From assembly GCA_030151505.1 (NCBI GenBank), contig JASLDQ010000301.1, forward strand, positions 1 through 5,449: DNA of 5,449 bases. The letters are read 5' to 3'. A model generated the notes under the pieces. It worked only from the letters and a program-made list of their open reading frames with translations, was not told the origin of the DNA and did not search any database. Positions 4,676 to 5,449 of the stretch are shown one piece after another. The position numbers and the translations under genes are program-made. The first letter of the stretch is position 1. Each line of letters opens with the position of its first letter. This stretch comes from Chromobacteriaceae bacterium (GTDB taxonomy: Bacteria > Pseudomonadota > Gammaproteobacteria > Burkholderiales > Aquaspirillaceae).

Positions 4676-5449
4676 ATGCCCCGTCCCGCCGACCTGCCCG
4701 TCGAACTCGCCGCCCTCCGGTCCACCCACCGTTATCGTCGTCGCCCGCTGCTGGCGTCGACGCAGGGCGCGCATGCCATCATCGACGACAGGACCGTGCT
4801 CGCCTTCGCCAGCAACGACTACCTCGGCCTCGCCGCCGATCCGCGGCTGGTGGCTGCATTGCGGCGCGGGGCGGAACGGGATGGCTGCGGTGCCGGCGCG
4901 TCGGCGCTGGTGGCCGGCCATTTCGCGGAGATGGCCGCATTCGAGCAGGATTTCGCCGCATTTGTCGGCATGGACGCTGCGCTGGCCCTCAGCAGCGGCT
5001 ATATGGCCAACCTCGGCGTGATCGGCGCCCTGTGCGGGCGCGGCGACGCGGTGTTCGCCGACAAGCTGGCGCACGCTTCCATCCTCGACGGCTGTCGCCT
5101 GTCCGGCGCCGACTTCCAGCGTTTTCGCCACAACGATCTCGCCCACCTCGAAGCCCTGCTGCGGAAAAGCACCGCGCCGGCCAAGCTGATCGCGGTGGAC
5201 GCCGTCTACAGCATGGACGGCGACGAAGCGCCGCTGGCCGAACTGCTGGCGCTGGCCGAACGCTTCGACGCCTGGCTGTACGTGGACGACGCCCACGGCT
5301 TCGGCGTGCTGGGCGGCGGGCGCGGCAGTGCGGCGGAACAGGGGCTGGCCGGCGAGCGGCTGGTCTACTTGGCAACCTTCGGCAAGGCCGCCGGCGTGGC
5401 CGGCGCGGCGGTGGCCGGCAGCGCCGCGCTGATCGACTGGCTGGTCAAC
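4676..5449 (+). CDS. bioF: 8-amino-7-oxononanoate synthase BioF, 3' end missing
   Basis: BioF is a PLP-dependent alpha-oxoamine synthase that condenses a pimeloyl thioester with L-alanine to give KAPA, CoA/ACP and CO2, the first step of the conserved biotin ring assembly. The frame is open from ATG 4676 to the last base (258 codons; the family is about 380-400 residues, so roughly a third is missing). Seen in order: FASNDYLGLAADPRL (44-58), the glycine-rich GCGAGASALVAGH (70-82), SSGYMANLGV (106-115), DKLAHASILDG with His133, VDAVYSMDGD (174-183), VDDAHGFGVLG with Asp204 and His207, and ATFGKAAG with Lys237, the expected Schiff-base lysine. The start fits the family N-terminus, but no Shine-Dalgarno is visible before it (GCCAAACCGCC), so a slightly different start is possible. 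It follows bioB in the same direction. Confidence 0.95.
   Translation, partial: MPRPADLPVELAALRSTHRYRRRPLLASTQGAHAIIDDRTVLAFASNDYLGLAADPRLVAALRRGAERDGCGAGASALVAGHFAEMAAFEQDFAAFVGMDAALALSSGYMANLGVIGALCGRGDAVFADKLAHASILDGCRLSGADFQRFRHNDLAHLEALLRKSTAPAKLIAVDAVYSMDGDEAPLAELLALAERFDAWLYVDDAHGFGVLGGGRGSAAEQGLAGERLVYLATFGKAAGVAGAAVAGSAALIDWLVN

Noticed and set aside
4437..5021. 194-codon open frame overlapping the bioF start
   Set aside because: It is out of frame with bioF over most of its length. Its product is rich in Arg, Pro, Ser and Cys and matches no family I know.
4175..5296. 373-codon open frame on the minus strand
   Set aside because: It runs antisense to bioF and the end of bioB, both of which have complete family motifs. 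Its product is low-complexity Arg/Gly/Pro/Ala with no domain, as expected for a G+C-rich shadow frame.

Overview
The window is G+C-rich chromosomal DNA carrying six ordinary housekeeping genes, two of them cut by the window edges. The best guess for the source is a betaproteobacterium of the order Neisseriales, of the high-G+C Chromobacteriaceae type. This rests mainly on BioB, whose opening segment (YW..C.VEALY..PF.EL) and run of conserved blocks ([35 protein letters not shown]) resemble neisserial BioB as I remember it. It is an inference from memory, not a search result. No mobile element, tRNA, rRNA or CRISPR array is visible.

Layout: (1) 1-624, plus strand, the 3' two-thirds of tcdA (tRNA t6A dehydratase). 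(2) 625-938, a non-coding spacer with a short 9-bp tandem repeat and a strong hairpin terminator facing rlpA. (3) Three minus-strand genes, read from right to left: comF (ComF/GntX-type phosphoribosyltransferase-like protein), then trmL 36 bp downstream (tRNA 2'-O-methyltransferase), then rlpA after a gap of about 188 bp (septal lipoprotein lytic transglycosylase with a SPOR domain). The trmL-rlpA gap holds an AT-rich island with one perfect DnaA-box 9-mer. (4) comF and bioB diverge, with only 47 bp between their start codons. (5) 3298-4293, plus strand, bioB (biotin synthase), then a 382-bp gene-free gap with two GC-rich stem-loops, then the first 258 codons of bioF (8-amino-7-oxononanoate synthase), which runs off the right edge.

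Functionally, bioF and bioB encode the first committed step (pimeloyl thioester plus L-alanine to KAPA) and the last step (dethiobiotin to biotin) of the conserved part of biotin synthesis, so the right side is the start of a biotin cluster. tcdA and trmL both act on tRNA but are not adjacent and probably not co-regulated. rlpA acts in the envelope at division.

I did not find a clearly new biological system. The most interesting signal is regulatory. The bioB control region appears to lie inside the 5' coding end of comF: a perfect TTGACA -35 box is overlapped by an inverted repeat CAAACC-N8-GGTTTG, and a second perfect inverted repeat TGTGCA-N5-TGCACA lies just upstream. The comF codons there are unusually A/T-rich. 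This looks like a biotin operator that does not have the classic BirA spacing.
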